A stretch of DNA of 64,000 bases, from positions 3,299,001 through 3,363,000 of the forward strand of contig JADJXE010000001.1 of NCBI GenBank assembly GCA_016716005.1, written 5' to 3'. Position 1 is the first letter of the stretch; each line of letters starts with the position of its first letter. This DNA is from Acidimicrobiales bacterium. Lineage in GTDB: Bacteria > Actinomycetota > Acidimicrobiia > Acidimicrobiales > JADJXE01. The translations under genes were made by a program, and so were the position numbers. The notes beneath the pieces were generated by a model that made no database searches, was not told the DNA's origin, and saw only the letters and a list, made by a program, of their open reading frames with translations. Positions 27,163-34,725 of this stretch are shown here, one piece after another.

Positions 27163-27220
27163 GTCCCCGCTCCGTGTCCCCGCTCCGTGTCGCGGCCGCT
27201 GCGTTTCGCGACCGCTGCGT
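27163..27220. repeat. Two short tandem repeats between the phosphotransferase and thioredoxin genes
   Basis: GTCCCCGCTCCGT occurs twice in direct tandem (27163-27175, 27176-27188). CGCGGCCGCTGCGT (27191-27204) and CGCGACCGCTGCGT (27207-27220) repeat with one mismatch. On the minus strand the first pair forms the leader immediately before the phosphotransferase ATG. Confidence 0.85.
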
Positions 27221-27254
27221 GCCGACGCCCGGAGGCCAACCCTACAGGGGCCGA

Positions 27255-27292
27255 TACCCTGACCGACCAGGGACCGAGACCCAGGAGGGACC
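27255..27292 (+). promoter_or_regulatory. -10 TACCCT and strong ribosome-binding site of the thioredoxin gene
   Basis: TACCCT (27255-27260) suggests a transcript start near 27267. AGGAGG (27283-27288) lies 4 nt before ATG 27293. This is a leadered gene, unlike many others in the window. Confidence 0.5.
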
Positions 27293-28006
27293 ATGTCGAT
27301 CGACGTCACCGATGCCACCTTCGAGCGCGACGTGCTCGACCGGTCGGTCGACGTGCCGGTGGTCGTCGACCTGTGGGCGCCGTGGTGCGGGCCCTGCAAG
27401 GTCCTCGGGCCGATCCTCGAGTCGGCTGTGGGAGAGCAGCAGGGCCGCGTGGTGCTGGCCAAGGTGAACGTCGACGACAACCCCCAGGTGGCGGCCGCGT
27501 TCCAGGTGCAGTCGATCCCGGCGGTGTACGCCGTGCACGACCGCAAGGTGGTCGACGGGTTCATCGGGGCCCAGGGCGAGCCGGCGGTGCGTGACTTCAT
27601 CGACGGCCTGCTCCCCACCGAGGAGGAGACCGAGGTGACGAAGCTGATCCGGGCCGGTGACGAGGTCTCGCTCCGCCGGGCGCTGGAGCTCGATCCGGAC
27701 AACGAGGCGGCTGTCGTGGCCCTGGCCGAGCTGCTGGTGGCCGCAGGCCAGGGCGATGAGGCGCTGCAGCTGCTCGCCCGCGTCCCCGAGTCGGCCGAGA
27801 CCCGGCGAGTGGCCGCCCTCGCCCGCCTCGGCGACGAGGCCAACGGCGATCCCGACGACATCGAGAGCCGCCTCGCCTCCCTGCTCGACAGGGTCAAGGG
27901 CGACGAGGAGGCCCGCCAGGAGTTCGTCGACCTGCTCGAGGTGATGGGCTCCGACGATCCGCGGACGATGCAGTACCGCAAGGCCCTGACCGCCAGGCTG
28001 TTCTAG
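27293..28006 (+). CDS. Thioredoxin-TPR protein (CnoX/YbbN-like)
   Basis: The 237-residue protein has a thioredoxin domain at residues 1-105 with the active-site motif WAPWCGPCKVLGP and the cis-Pro in QSIPAVYAV. A helical TPR-like half with LRRALELDPDNEAAVVALAELLVAAG follows. This architecture is that of CnoX/YbbN chaperone-redoxins that hand clients to GroEL or DnaK. Unlike E. coli CnoX, the full CGPC motif is kept, so disulfide reductase activity is likely. It is cytoplasmic with no signal peptide. A strong AGGAGG site precedes ATG 27293. The gene is divergent from the phosphotransferase. Confidence 0.92.
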   Translation: MSIDVTDATFERDVLDRSVDVPVVVDLWAPWCGPCKVLGPILESAVGEQQGRVVLAKVNVDDNPQVAAAFQVQSIPAVYAVHDRKVVDGFIGAQGEPAVRDFIDGLLPTEEETEVTKLIRAGDEVSLRRALELDPDNEAAVVALAELLVAAGQGDEALQLLARVPESAETRRVAALARLGDEANGDPDDIESRLASLLDRVKGDEEARQEFVDLLEVMGSDDPRTMQYRKALTARLF

Positions 28007-28040
28007 GGCCGGGCCGGGCCGGGGCCGGGTCGGGTCGGGG
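28006..28040 (+). other. G-quadruplex-forming tract in the leader of the HExxH gene
   Basis: Seven runs of three or four G are separated by 2-nt CC or TC loops between the thioredoxin stop and ATG 28043. The G-rich strand is the mRNA strand and covers the ribosome-binding position. Confidence 0.55.
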
Positions 28041-28042
28041 CG

Positions 28043-28348
28043 ATGGCCCTCGAGCGACGCGACGGCTGGTGGCTCTGGGTCGGTGGCCCGGTGCCCGGCG
28101 GCGCGGCTGCCATCACCGTCGGGCCGCTCGTGTGTGTGCGGCGGCGGGCCGCCGCGGACAGCCGGCTCCTCGCGCACGAGCGGGTGCACGTCGACCAGTG
28201 GCGGCGTCACGGCGTGCTCGGCTTCCTCCGCCGCTACCTGGGCGCCTACGCGCGCTGGCGGCTGCGGGGCTATCCCCACTGGGCCGCGTACCGGCGGATC
28301 CCGCTCGAGGTGGAGGCCGAGTGGCGGGCCCGGCGGCCGGGCCGGTGA
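28043..28348 (+). CDS. Small HExxH-motif protein
   Basis: The 101-residue protein begins at ATG 28043, 36 nt after the thioredoxin gene. It has the zinc-protease-like motif LLAHERVHVDQWRRHG (HExxH) at about residue 43, and a later Glu in IPLEVEAEW that could be a third ligand. A short hydrophobic N-terminal strand region is present but no clear signal peptide. The protein is strongly basic. Whether it hydrolyses peptides is unproven; many small HExxH proteins are uncharacterised. Codon use and residue mix look like a true gene. It is the only likely coding frame in 28007-28605. Confidence 0.7.
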   Translation: MALERRDGWWLWVGGPVPGGAAAITVGPLVCVRRRAAADSRLLAHERVHVDQWRRHGVLGFLRRYLGAYARWRLRGYPHWAAYRRIPLEVEAEWRARRPGR

Positions 28349-28527
28349 CGGCGCGCGGCTGAGCGGCCGGGGTTCGGCCGGGGCGGCCGAGCGTTCTGCG
28401 GCCGGTTCGCCACCGCCAGGGTGGTCGATCGGCCAGAGAACGCGAACCCCCCCAGGTGTTCTCGCCGACGCCGAACCCACGAGGCGGTCTCGGAGGTAAT
28501 CGCGGCATCAGGGTGTGGCGTGCCGGG

Positions 28528-28598
28528 TACGATGCCTCGGCCGCCCGGGCCCCGCCGGGGGCCTGCTTCCCCTCCGGATCAGCTCCACCGGAGAGGAG
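28528..28598 (+). promoter_or_regulatory. Promoter and ribosome-binding site of comEA
   Basis: TACGAT (28528-28533) is a good -10 box. GAGAGGAG (28591-28598) lies 7 nt before GTG 28606. The implied leader is about 65 nt. The rest of 28349-28605 shows no coding frame I trust. Confidence 0.5.
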
Positions 28599-28605
28599 CG
28601 CGCCC

Positions 28606-29358
28606 GTGCCCGACGAGCAGGCCCGCCAGGGCCCCGACCTCGCCCGACCGGCAACGGGGGCGACCGCCCCCCTCCTCACCTCGGCGGCCGGGCCGGGCGG
28701 GGGTGCGCTCACGGTGCTCGCCACCCTGCGCGAGCTTCCGGCCCGGGTCCTCGTCGCGGTGGCACTGCTCGTGGCCGGTCTGGGCGTGGCCATCGCGGTG
28801 TGGCTCGCCCGGCCGCAGGCGCCGGCGCCCGAGCTGCGCCTCCCGTCGGCCGTCGACGCCGGTGCCGGTGCCGGTGGCGAGGGCGTGGCCGAGGGGCCCG
28901 GCGCGGCCACCACGGCGGTCCCGGAGGATCTCGTCGTGCAAGCGGCCGGCGCGGTGGCCCGGCCCGGCGTCTACCGGCTACCTGCCGGCGCCCGCGTGGT
29001 CGACCTCATCGACGCCGCCGGGGGTCTGGCGGCCGACGCCGATCCCGACCGGGTGCTGCTGGCCGCGGCGCTCGCCGACGGGGAGCGCGTGCACGTGCCA
29101 CGGGTGGGCGAGCCCGCGGTGCCCGCCGCCTCGCCGGCCGGTGCCGCCACGCCCGGTCCGCCGGCCGCGCCGGTGAACCTCAACGAGGCCTCGGTCGTGG
29201 AGCTCGACGCGCTCCCCGGGGTGGGTCCGGCCACCGCGGCTGCCATCGTCGCCCACCGCGAGGCGCACGGCCCGTTCCGGGCGGTGGAGCAGCTCCTCGA
29301 CGTGCGGGGCATTGGCCCGGCCCGGCTCGAGGGTCTGCGCGACCTGGTGACGGTGTGA
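28606..29358 (+). CDS. comEA: ComEA-like DNA-binding competence protein
   Basis: ComEA binds incoming double-stranded DNA at the cell surface and passes it to ComEC. The 250-residue protein starts at GTG 28606 behind GAGAGGAG; an upstream ATG at 28456 adds an Arg/Pro-rich segment and has no such site. A membrane anchor (VLVAVALLVAGLGVAIAVWL) lies near residues 42-64. An SLBB domain follows (VVQAAGAVARPGVYRLPAGARVVDLI). The C-terminal helix-hairpin-helix pair reads NLNEASVVELDALPGVGPATAAAIVAHRE and VRGIGPARLEGLRDL. comEC lies 1.2 kb downstream, separated by the opposite-strand baeRF3 gene. Confidence 0.93.
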   Translation: MPDEQARQGPDLARPATGATAPLLTSAAGPGGGALTVLATLRELPARVLVAVALLVAGLGVAIAVWLARPQAPAPELRLPSAVDAGAGAGGEGVAEGPGAATTAVPEDLVVQAAGAVARPGVYRLPAGARVVDLIDAAGGLAADADPDRVLLAAALADGERVHVPRVGEPAVPAASPAGAATPGPPAAPVNLNEASVVELDALPGVGPATAAAIVAHREAHGPFRAVEQLLDVRGIGPARLEGLRDLVTV

Positions 29359-29372
29359 CCGGCCCCGCCGGC

Positions 29373-30416
29373 TCAGGGGCGATAGCGGAGGGCGAGAGCC
29401 ACCCGCCCGTCGCCGGCCAGCGCACCGTCGTCGACGAAGGCGACCCTACCGCCGCGGGTGAGCACCGCCTCCACCAGCTCGTCGGCGGCGTCGTCGATCG
29501 CCCCGGGCTCCTCAGGGTCGTCGCTGAGCTCCAGATCGCCGGCATGGTCGTGACGGGCCGGCGGCGCGAAGCCCCGCTCCACCAGCACCAAGGCACCCCG
29601 GCCCGCGAGAGCGTGCCGCCAGGCCTCCACCAGGCCGGAGGCCACCAGTCCGGAGCCCCTCGCCGCTTCGAGCTCGCGGAGCGCGGCGGCCTGCAGCTCG
29701 GCCATGTGGGCCTCCACCAGTGGCCAGGCCGACTGGACCAGCTTCGTCCACGGCGTGCGGTCGTGGTTGCCGCGGAGCGTGCCGATGACGAGCGCGGCAT
29801 CGCCGAGCGCTGCCCGGAACGCCGCCGTGGCCCGGTCCACTCCGGCCAACACCACGGGCAGGGGATCGTCCGAGAGGGCGTCGCGCACTGTCGCTGCGCT
29901 GCGGCGCCACCTCTGCTCGGGCCCACTGCCGGTGGCGCGCCGGTCGGGGTCCGGGGCCGTCGCGTCGCCCACGTCCATGGGGGTCAGGCGGTCGCGGTCG
30001 CCCTCGAACACCCGCACCTGGCGCTCGCTCACGGTCACGAGCGCATACCTCACGCGTCGCGACAGATCGACCACCAGGTCGCGGGTGGCGAAGGTGTCGT
30101 CGACCACCACCCGCTCCCGCACGGGGACGTCGAGCACCACGGTGCGGGCCAGCTCCGGGCTGGCGAACAGGGCCAAGCCCTCGCCCAGTGGCTCGTCGCC
30201 GAGCTCGGCGGCCAGCCGGTGGAGCTCGGACACGATCAGCCGGGCCACGTCGTCGTCGGTCTCGGCCTGCAGGCGGGTGTGCGCGCTGGCCATCAGGCCG
30301 TTGAGCCGGGCCCGCCCGGCTGGGCCGAGCGGCTGGCGTCGGGTCGTCGGCAGCAGGATCGAGACCGACGGAGCGCATCGTCGGGTCTGGAGGTAGCGGA
30401 GCTCGGTCTGGAGCAC
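29373..30416 (-). CDS. Bacterial archaeo-eukaryotic release factor-like protein, family 3 (baeRF3)
   Basis: The 347-residue protein matches the baeRF3 pattern: PSVSILLPTTRRQPLGPAGRARLNGLM at residues 16-42, a central FASPELARTVVLDVPVRERVVVDDTF and RYALVTVSERQVRVFEGDRDRL, and a C-terminal ALVLVERGFAPPARHD and RGGRVAFVDDGALAGDGRVALALRY. baeRF proteins are eRF1-like and are proposed to act on stalled or hibernating ribosomes; no experimental role is known for family 3. Start GTG 30416 has SD GGAAGGA, which lies in one arm of a perfect 8-bp hairpin. It separates comEA from comEC on the opposite strand. Confidence 0.82.
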   Translation of the reverse strand: MLQTELRYLQTRRCAPSVSILLPTTRRQPLGPAGRARLNGLMASAHTRLQAETDDDVARLIVSELHRLAAELGDEPLGEGLALFASPELARTVVLDVPVRERVVVDDTFATRDLVVDLSRRVRYALVTVSERQVRVFEGDRDRLTPMDVGDATAPDPDRRATGSGPEQRWRRSAATVRDALSDDPLPVVLAGVDRATAAFRAALGDAALVIGTLRGNHDRTPWTKLVQSAWPLVEAHMAELQAAALRELEAARGSGLVASGLVEAWRHALAGRGALVLVERGFAPPARHDHAGDLELSDDPEEPGAIDDAADELVEAVLTRGGRVAFVDDGALAGDGRVALALRYRP

Positions 30417-30422
30417 GGGGTT

Positions 30423-30452
30423 CCTTCCGGGACGTGGACGGGTTCCGGAAGG
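30423..30452 (-). promoter_or_regulatory. Hairpin sequestering the baeRF3 ribosome-binding site
   Basis: On the minus strand CCTTCCGG (30452-30445) and CCGGAAGG (30430-30423) form a perfect 8-bp stem with a 14-nt loop. The second arm contains GGAAGG, the ribosome-binding site 6 nt before GTG 30416. When folded, the stem would block initiation. Confidence 0.55.
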
Positions 30453-30583
30453 TCTCTCCCACCCCGGGGGGCCGACGCACCGGGACAGAGCCGTGGTGAC
30501 GGTGACGTCGCATGGGGGTACTCCCCTTCTTGCGAAGCAACTTTACCGAGTTCGGGATCCTCTGTCGAGGCCGGGGACAGGAG

Positions 30584-32402
30584 ATGAGCGACGGCTGGGC
30601 GATCGTGCTGGCGCTGGCCGCGGCGGCCGGGGCCCTCGTCCCCAGGGGCGTCCCGGTGGCGGCCGTGGCCGCTGCCGCGCTCGGCGCGCTCTGCCTGCGC
30701 CGCCCGGCCGTGCTCTGCGTGGCGGTGGCGCTACTCGCGTCGGGCCTGGCCGCTCGGGCGTGGGCCGGGCTGGCGCCACCCGAGCCCCGGGCCTTCGCGG
30801 GCACCGTGACCCTGCTCTCCGATCCCGAGCCCGTGGCCGGCGCGGTCCGGGTCGTCGTGCGGGTTGGAGGTCGCCGCGTCGAGGCGTGGGCGCGGGGCAG
30901 CGCGGCCGGCCGGCTCGACGATCGCCTGGCGGGCGAGCGCATCGAGCTCCGCGGACGCCTCCGGCCCCCTCCCGACGCCGTCCGGTCCCGCCTGGCCCGG
31001 GGCCACGTGTCGGCCCAGCTGGAGGTGGAGGCCGCGGGGCCGTGGTGGCCGGGTGACCCCGTCAGCCGGCTCGCCAACGGCATCCGGCGCCTGCTGGGTC
31101 GAGGCGCGGCCGGCCTGCCGGATCGGCTCGAGGGTCTCTTCCTGGGCGTCGTGCTCGGCGACGACCGCCGCCAGCCCGTCGACCTGGCCGACGACTTCAG
31201 GGCGACCGGGCTCACGCACCTGCTGGCCGTGTCCGGCCAGAACGTGGCCTTCGTGCTCGCCGCCGCCGGCCCGGTGCGGGCCCGGCTGGGCCTGCGCGGG
31301 CGCTGGGCGTTCACCGTCGGGCTGGTCGCCTTCTTCGCGCTCGTCACCCGCTTCGAGCCGTCGGTGCTGCGGGCGGCGGTGATGGCGGGTCTGGCCGCGA
31401 CCGCCGCCGGGTTGGGGCGCCCGGCGTCGGGTGGCCGGCTGCTGGCCCTGGCAGTCGCGACCCTGGTGCTCGTCGACCCGTTCCTCGTCCGGTCGGTGGG
31501 CTTCCAGCTCTCGGTGGGGGCCAGCGCGGGCATCCTGGCGCTCAGCGGTCCGCTGGCCCGACGCCTCCCGGGTCCGCGGTGGCTGGCCGCGCCGCTGTCC
31601 ACCACCCTCGCGGCCCAGGCTGGCACCGCGCCGGTCCTCGTCCCGGTGTTCGGGGGTGTCCCGGCCGCCACGGTCCCCGCCAACCTGCTGGCCGTGCCGG
31701 CGGCCGGGCCGCTGATGGTGTGGGGGCTCACCGCTGGCCTCGCGGCCGGGATGCTGGGCGGCCGCGCCGCCTCCCTCATCCAGGTGCCGTCGCTCCTGCT
31801 GGCCGGGTGGATCGCCGGGGTCGCAGCGTGGACGGCCAGGTTGGGGCTGGGTGAGCTGGGCGGCCCTGACCTGCTGCTGGCCGGCCTGCTGGCGGCGAGC
31901 GCGCTGGTCGGGTGGCGGCGAAGCCGGCGGGTCGCCGGCCTGCTGGCGGCCGGAGCCCTGGTGGCCGTGCTGGTGCCCGCCTCCGGCGGCCCTCCGGGGG
32001 TCGCCGACGGGCTGCCGATCGACGGGGGCGGCGTGCTGTGGCGAGCGGCCGGCCTCCGGGGGCGCGCGGCGTCGGTCCTCGTGCTCGAGCGACCGAGCCC
32101 GGGCCGGCTGCTCGCCGCGCTGCGCCGGCTGCACGTCGACCAGGTCGACGTGCTCGTGATCCCCTCGGGCGGGGTGCAGGCCGCGGAGGCGGCCGACCCG
32201 GTCCTGCGCCGGCTCCGCCCGAGGCTGGTCCTGGCCCCGGCCGGGTGGGTGACCGGGTCGGTGGCGCCGCCGCCGGGGGCCACGTTCACGGTGGGGGGCG
32301 TGCGGGTCCGGGTGGCGGCGGTGTCGCCCCGGCTCGACGTCGAGGTGTCGCTCGTGGCCACCCGCAGCGGCACCGCCCGATCACCGCCCGGGCGCACGGT
32401 AG
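30584..32402 (+). CDS. comEC: ComEC/Rec2-like DNA uptake channel; own stop codon missing
   Basis: ComEC moves single-stranded DNA across the membrane. From ATG 30584 (GGGG 8 nt upstream) there is a short membrane N-terminus, an OB-like region (VRVGGRRVEAWARG), the DDFRATGLTHLLAVSGQNVAFVLAA signature and many helices to about residue 480. A short, HxHxDH-lacking beta-lactamase-like tail follows and ends near VEVSLVATRS. The frame then has no stop: it stays open through folP, in another frame, and joins holA's frame to 34354. A TAG at 32400 in another phase is where the stop would be expected. The 3' end given here assumes that lesion and is uncertain. Confidence 0.8.
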
Positions 32403-32414
32403 GTTCGGCGAGTG
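32400..32414 (+). promoter_or_regulatory. Leaderless promoter of folP inside the comEC 3' end: TAGGTT, 6 nt before GTG
   Basis: TAGGTT (32400-32405) precedes GTG 32412 by 6 nt. It coincides with the TAG that would be the expected end of comEC in another phase. The gene therefore has its own promoter even if comEC is read through. Confidence 0.6.
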
Positions 32415-33242
32415 CTCCTCGTCCTCGGGTCCACCACCTTCGACGTCTCCCACCGGGCGGTGGTGATGGGGATCCTGAATCGCACCCCGGACTCCTTCTA
32501 CGACCAGGGCCGCACGTGGGCGTTCGACGCGTTCCTGCGCCAAGCCGACGACCAGGTGGCCCAGGGCGCCGATCTGCTCGACGTCGGAGGGGTGAAGGCC
32601 GGCCCCGGCCCCGAGGTGACCGAGGCGGAGGAGCTCGAGCGCGTGATCCCCGCAGTCGAAGCCTTGCGCGCACGCTTCGACGTGCCGCTGTCGGTCGACA
32701 CGTGGCGGGCGTCGGTGGCTCGCGAGGCCTTCGCCGCCGGGGCGTCGCTGGGCAACGACATCAGCGGGTTCGCCGACCCCGACTACCTGGGGGTGGCGGC
32801 CGCGGCCGGCGCGTCGGTCGTGGCCACGCACATCCGGCTCCGTCCCCGAGTGGCCGACCCCGACCCCCGGTACGAGAACCTGGTGGGCGAGGTGCGCGGC
32901 TTCCTCGCCGACCGCGCCGCTCGCGCCGAGGCCGTCGGCATCCCCCGGGAGCGCATCGTGGTCGATGCCGGCCTCGACCTGGGGAAGGCGCCGGCCCAGT
33001 CGTTGGAGCTCCTCCGGGCCTCCGGCCACCTCGCCGACCTGGGCTATCCGTTGCTGCTGTCCGCGTCCAACAAGCGCTTCCTCGGGGAGGTGCTGGGGCT
33101 CGCCATCGACGAGCGCCGCGAGGCCACCATCGCCGCTCACGCCCTCGGCATCGGCCGGGGCTGTCGGGTGCTGCGCGTCCACGACGTGCGGGCCGCCCGC
33201 CGGGTGGCCGACGTGCTCGCCGCCGTGCTCGAGCGTCGATGA
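32412..33242 (+). CDS. folP: Dihydropteroate synthase-like protein (FolP2-type)
   Basis: The 276-residue TIM-barrel protein shows DHPS landmarks: VMGILNRTPDSFYDQG, SVDTWRASVA, GNDISGFADPDYL and a final RVLRVHDVRAARRV. Several classical motifs are replaced. The GGESTRPG loop is GGVKAGPGPEV, the MHMRG strand is VATHIRLRPR, and DPGIGFGK is DAGLDLGKAPA. These are features of actinobacterial FolP2-like paralogues, which need not use p-aminobenzoate. Folate function is therefore possible but not assured. Start GTG 32412 follows a leaderless box. Its TGA overlaps holA (ATGA), so the two are coupled. Confidence 0.85.
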   Translation: MLLVLGSTTFDVSHRAVVMGILNRTPDSFYDQGRTWAFDAFLRQADDQVAQGADLLDVGGVKAGPGPEVTEAEELERVIPAVEALRARFDVPLSVDTWRASVAREAFAAGASLGNDISGFADPDYLGVAAAAGASVVATHIRLRPRVADPDPRYENLVGEVRGFLADRAARAEAVGIPRERIVVDAGLDLGKAPAQSLELLRASGHLADLGYPLLLSASNKRFLGEVLGLAIDERREATIAAHALGIGRGCRVLRVHDVRAARRVADVLAAVLERR

Positions 33243-34354
33243 GCCCACGGGCCGCCGAGGCGGGCATGCCGGCACTGGGCGACGACCCGCCGCCGATCCT
33301 GCTGGTGCGGGGCGGCGACCCGGTCGTGCTGGCCCAGGCCGTGCGCTCGGCCATCGGGGAGCTCGTGGGCGATCGCGACCGCACGATGGCCCTCACCGAG
33401 TTCTCGGGTGACGACGTCGACCTCGGCGCGGTGGCGGCGGCCGCGTCGACCCCGCCGTTCCTGGACGACCGTCGCGTGGTGGTCGTGTGGGGCGCGAGCC
33501 GTCTCCTCGGCCGGGATCCCTCGGCCCCCGGCGAACCCGACGACGACACCGAGCCCGGTGTCGAGTCGTCCGGTGCGGACGGCCCTCAGGAGGGCGACGG
33601 GCTAGGGCCCGGTGGCTCGGCGCCGCTGCTCGAGTACCTGGCGGCGCCCCTCGGCACCACCGTGCTGGTGCTCGAGTGGCCGTCGGGGAGGGTGCCCAAG
33701 GCGCTCGGCGACGCCATGAAGCGGGTCGGCGGCCGCACCGTCGACACCAGCCCGCCCCGCCCGAAGGACCGTGACGGCTGGTTCCGCTCGCAGCTCGGCC
33801 CCGGCGACGTGCGGCTCGACGCGGCGGCCCGTTCGGCCGTGCTCGCCCACCTGGGAGAGGATCTGGGGCGGCTGGAGCCGCTGCTCGAGGGCCTTCGGTC
33901 GACCTACGGGCCCGGTGCCAGCCTCGTCGCGGACGACGTGGCGCCCTTCCTGGGCGGCGCCGGCGACGTGCTGCCGTGGGACCTGACCGACGCCATCGAC
34001 GCCGGCGACCGGACGGCCGCTCTCGCCCTCCTGGAGCGGATGCTGGCCGCCGGCCGCCACCCGCTGCAGATCCTGGCGGTGCTGGTCGGCCACCACCGGC
34101 GGATGCTCCGCCTCGACGGGGTGGCCACCAGCGAACGTGAGCTGGCGTCGTTCCCGGAGAAGAAGGCGTACCGGCAGCTGCGCCGCATCGGCCGCGACGG
34201 GATCGCGCGGGCAGTGCAGTTGCTGGCACGAGCCGACGTCGACCTGCGGGGCGGCACGGGGTGGCCCGACGACGTGAGCGGGTCGCTCGTGCTCGAGGTG
34301 CTCGTGGCCCGGCTCAGCCGGCTCGCCGCCGAGCGGGGGCGGGCTAGGAGCTGA
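33239..34354 (+). CDS. holA: DNA polymerase III delta subunit
   Basis: HolA opens the sliding clamp in the clamp loader. The 371-residue protein has a divergent N-terminal AAA-like domain ([18 protein letters not shown]), an acidic insert at about residues 100-125, and a strand [24 protein letters not shown]. The typical [49 protein letters not shown] segment lies in the C-terminal third. ATG 33239 overlaps the folP stop. It shares its reading phase with comEC, so a continuous 1,257-codon frame exists, but the folP-overlapping part is Arg/Gly/Pro-rich noise. The 3' end overlaps rpsT by 11 bp in convergent orientation. Confidence 0.92.
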   Translation: MSPRAAEAGMPALGDDPPPILLVRGGDPVVLAQAVRSAIGELVGDRDRTMALTEFSGDDVDLGAVAAAASTPPFLDDRRVVVVWGASRLLGRDPSAPGEPDDDTEPGVESSGADGPQEGDGLGPGGSAPLLEYLAAPLGTTVLVLEWPSGRVPKALGDAMKRVGGRTVDTSPPRPKDRDGWFRSQLGPGDVRLDAAARSAVLAHLGEDLGRLEPLLEGLRSTYGPGASLVADDVAPFLGGAGDVLPWDLTDAIDAGDRTAALALLERMLAAGRHPLQILAVLVGHHRRMLRLDGVATSERELASFPEKKAYRQLRRIGRDGIARAVQLLARADVDLRGGTGWPDDVSGSLVLEVLVARLSRLAAERGRARS

Positions 34355-34604
34355 GCGCAGCCAGGCGCTTCATCAGCCGCGACTTGCGGCGGGCAGCCTG
34401 GTTCTTGTGGATCACGCCGCTCGCGGCGGCCTTGTCGAGCCGCTTCACGGCCAGGCGGAGCGCCTCGTCGGCGCCGTCGCCCCGCTCGGCGGCCCGGACA
34501 GCGGTCCTCAGGCGGGTCTTCAGCTCGGAGCGCACGGCCTTGTTGCGCAGCCGGCGCGCCTCGTTCTGGCGGTTCCGCTTGATCTGGCTCTTGATGTTGG
34601 CCAC
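34344..34604 (-). CDS. rpsT: 30S ribosomal protein S20
   Basis: The 86-residue basic protein is classic bS20: [21 protein letters not shown] at the start and [20 protein letters not shown] at the end. It binds 16S rRNA in the 30S body. It starts at GTG 34604 and ends overlapping the holA 3' end by 11 bp. holA-rpsT-lepA is a very common bacterial neighbourhood, with rpsT inverted. Promoter elements are visible upstream. Confidence 0.98.
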   Translation of the reverse strand: MANIKSQIKRNRQNEARRLRNKAVRSELKTRLRTAVRAAERGDGADEALRLAVKRLDKAAASGVIHKNQAARRKSRLMKRLAALSS

Positions 34605-34643
34605 GGCGCGACTCGTCCTCGGCGATCTCAGGGGGACCGGGAG

Positions 34644-34673
34644 AGGCTAGCAGAGCCGGCTGCCCGCTCCCAA
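34644..34673 (-). promoter_or_regulatory. rpsT promoter: -35 TTGGGA, 18 nt, -10 TAGCCT
   Basis: On the minus strand TTGGGA (34673-34668) and TAGCCT (34649-34644) are separated by 18 nt. The implied leader to GTG 34604 is about 35 nt. This is one of the few places with a recognisable -35 box. Confidence 0.5.
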
Positions 34674-34706
34674 GCAGGCGGCGGCTGCACGGCGCGGGGG
34701 GCTTGG

Positions 34707-34725
34707 TAGCGTCGGACGAGCGATG
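34707..34725 (+). promoter_or_regulatory. lepA promoter: -10 TAGCGT, 10 nt before ATG
   Basis: TAGCGT (34707-34712) stands 10 nt before ATG 34723. The transcript would be leaderless or have a leader of a few bases. No Shine-Dalgarno sequence fits. Confidence 0.55.

Noticed and set aside
30512..34354. A real ComEC-HolA fusion protein
   Set aside because: The segment opposite folP has no protein-like character, and folP and holA have their own starts; I treat the open frame as a lost comEC stop, though it remains to be checked.
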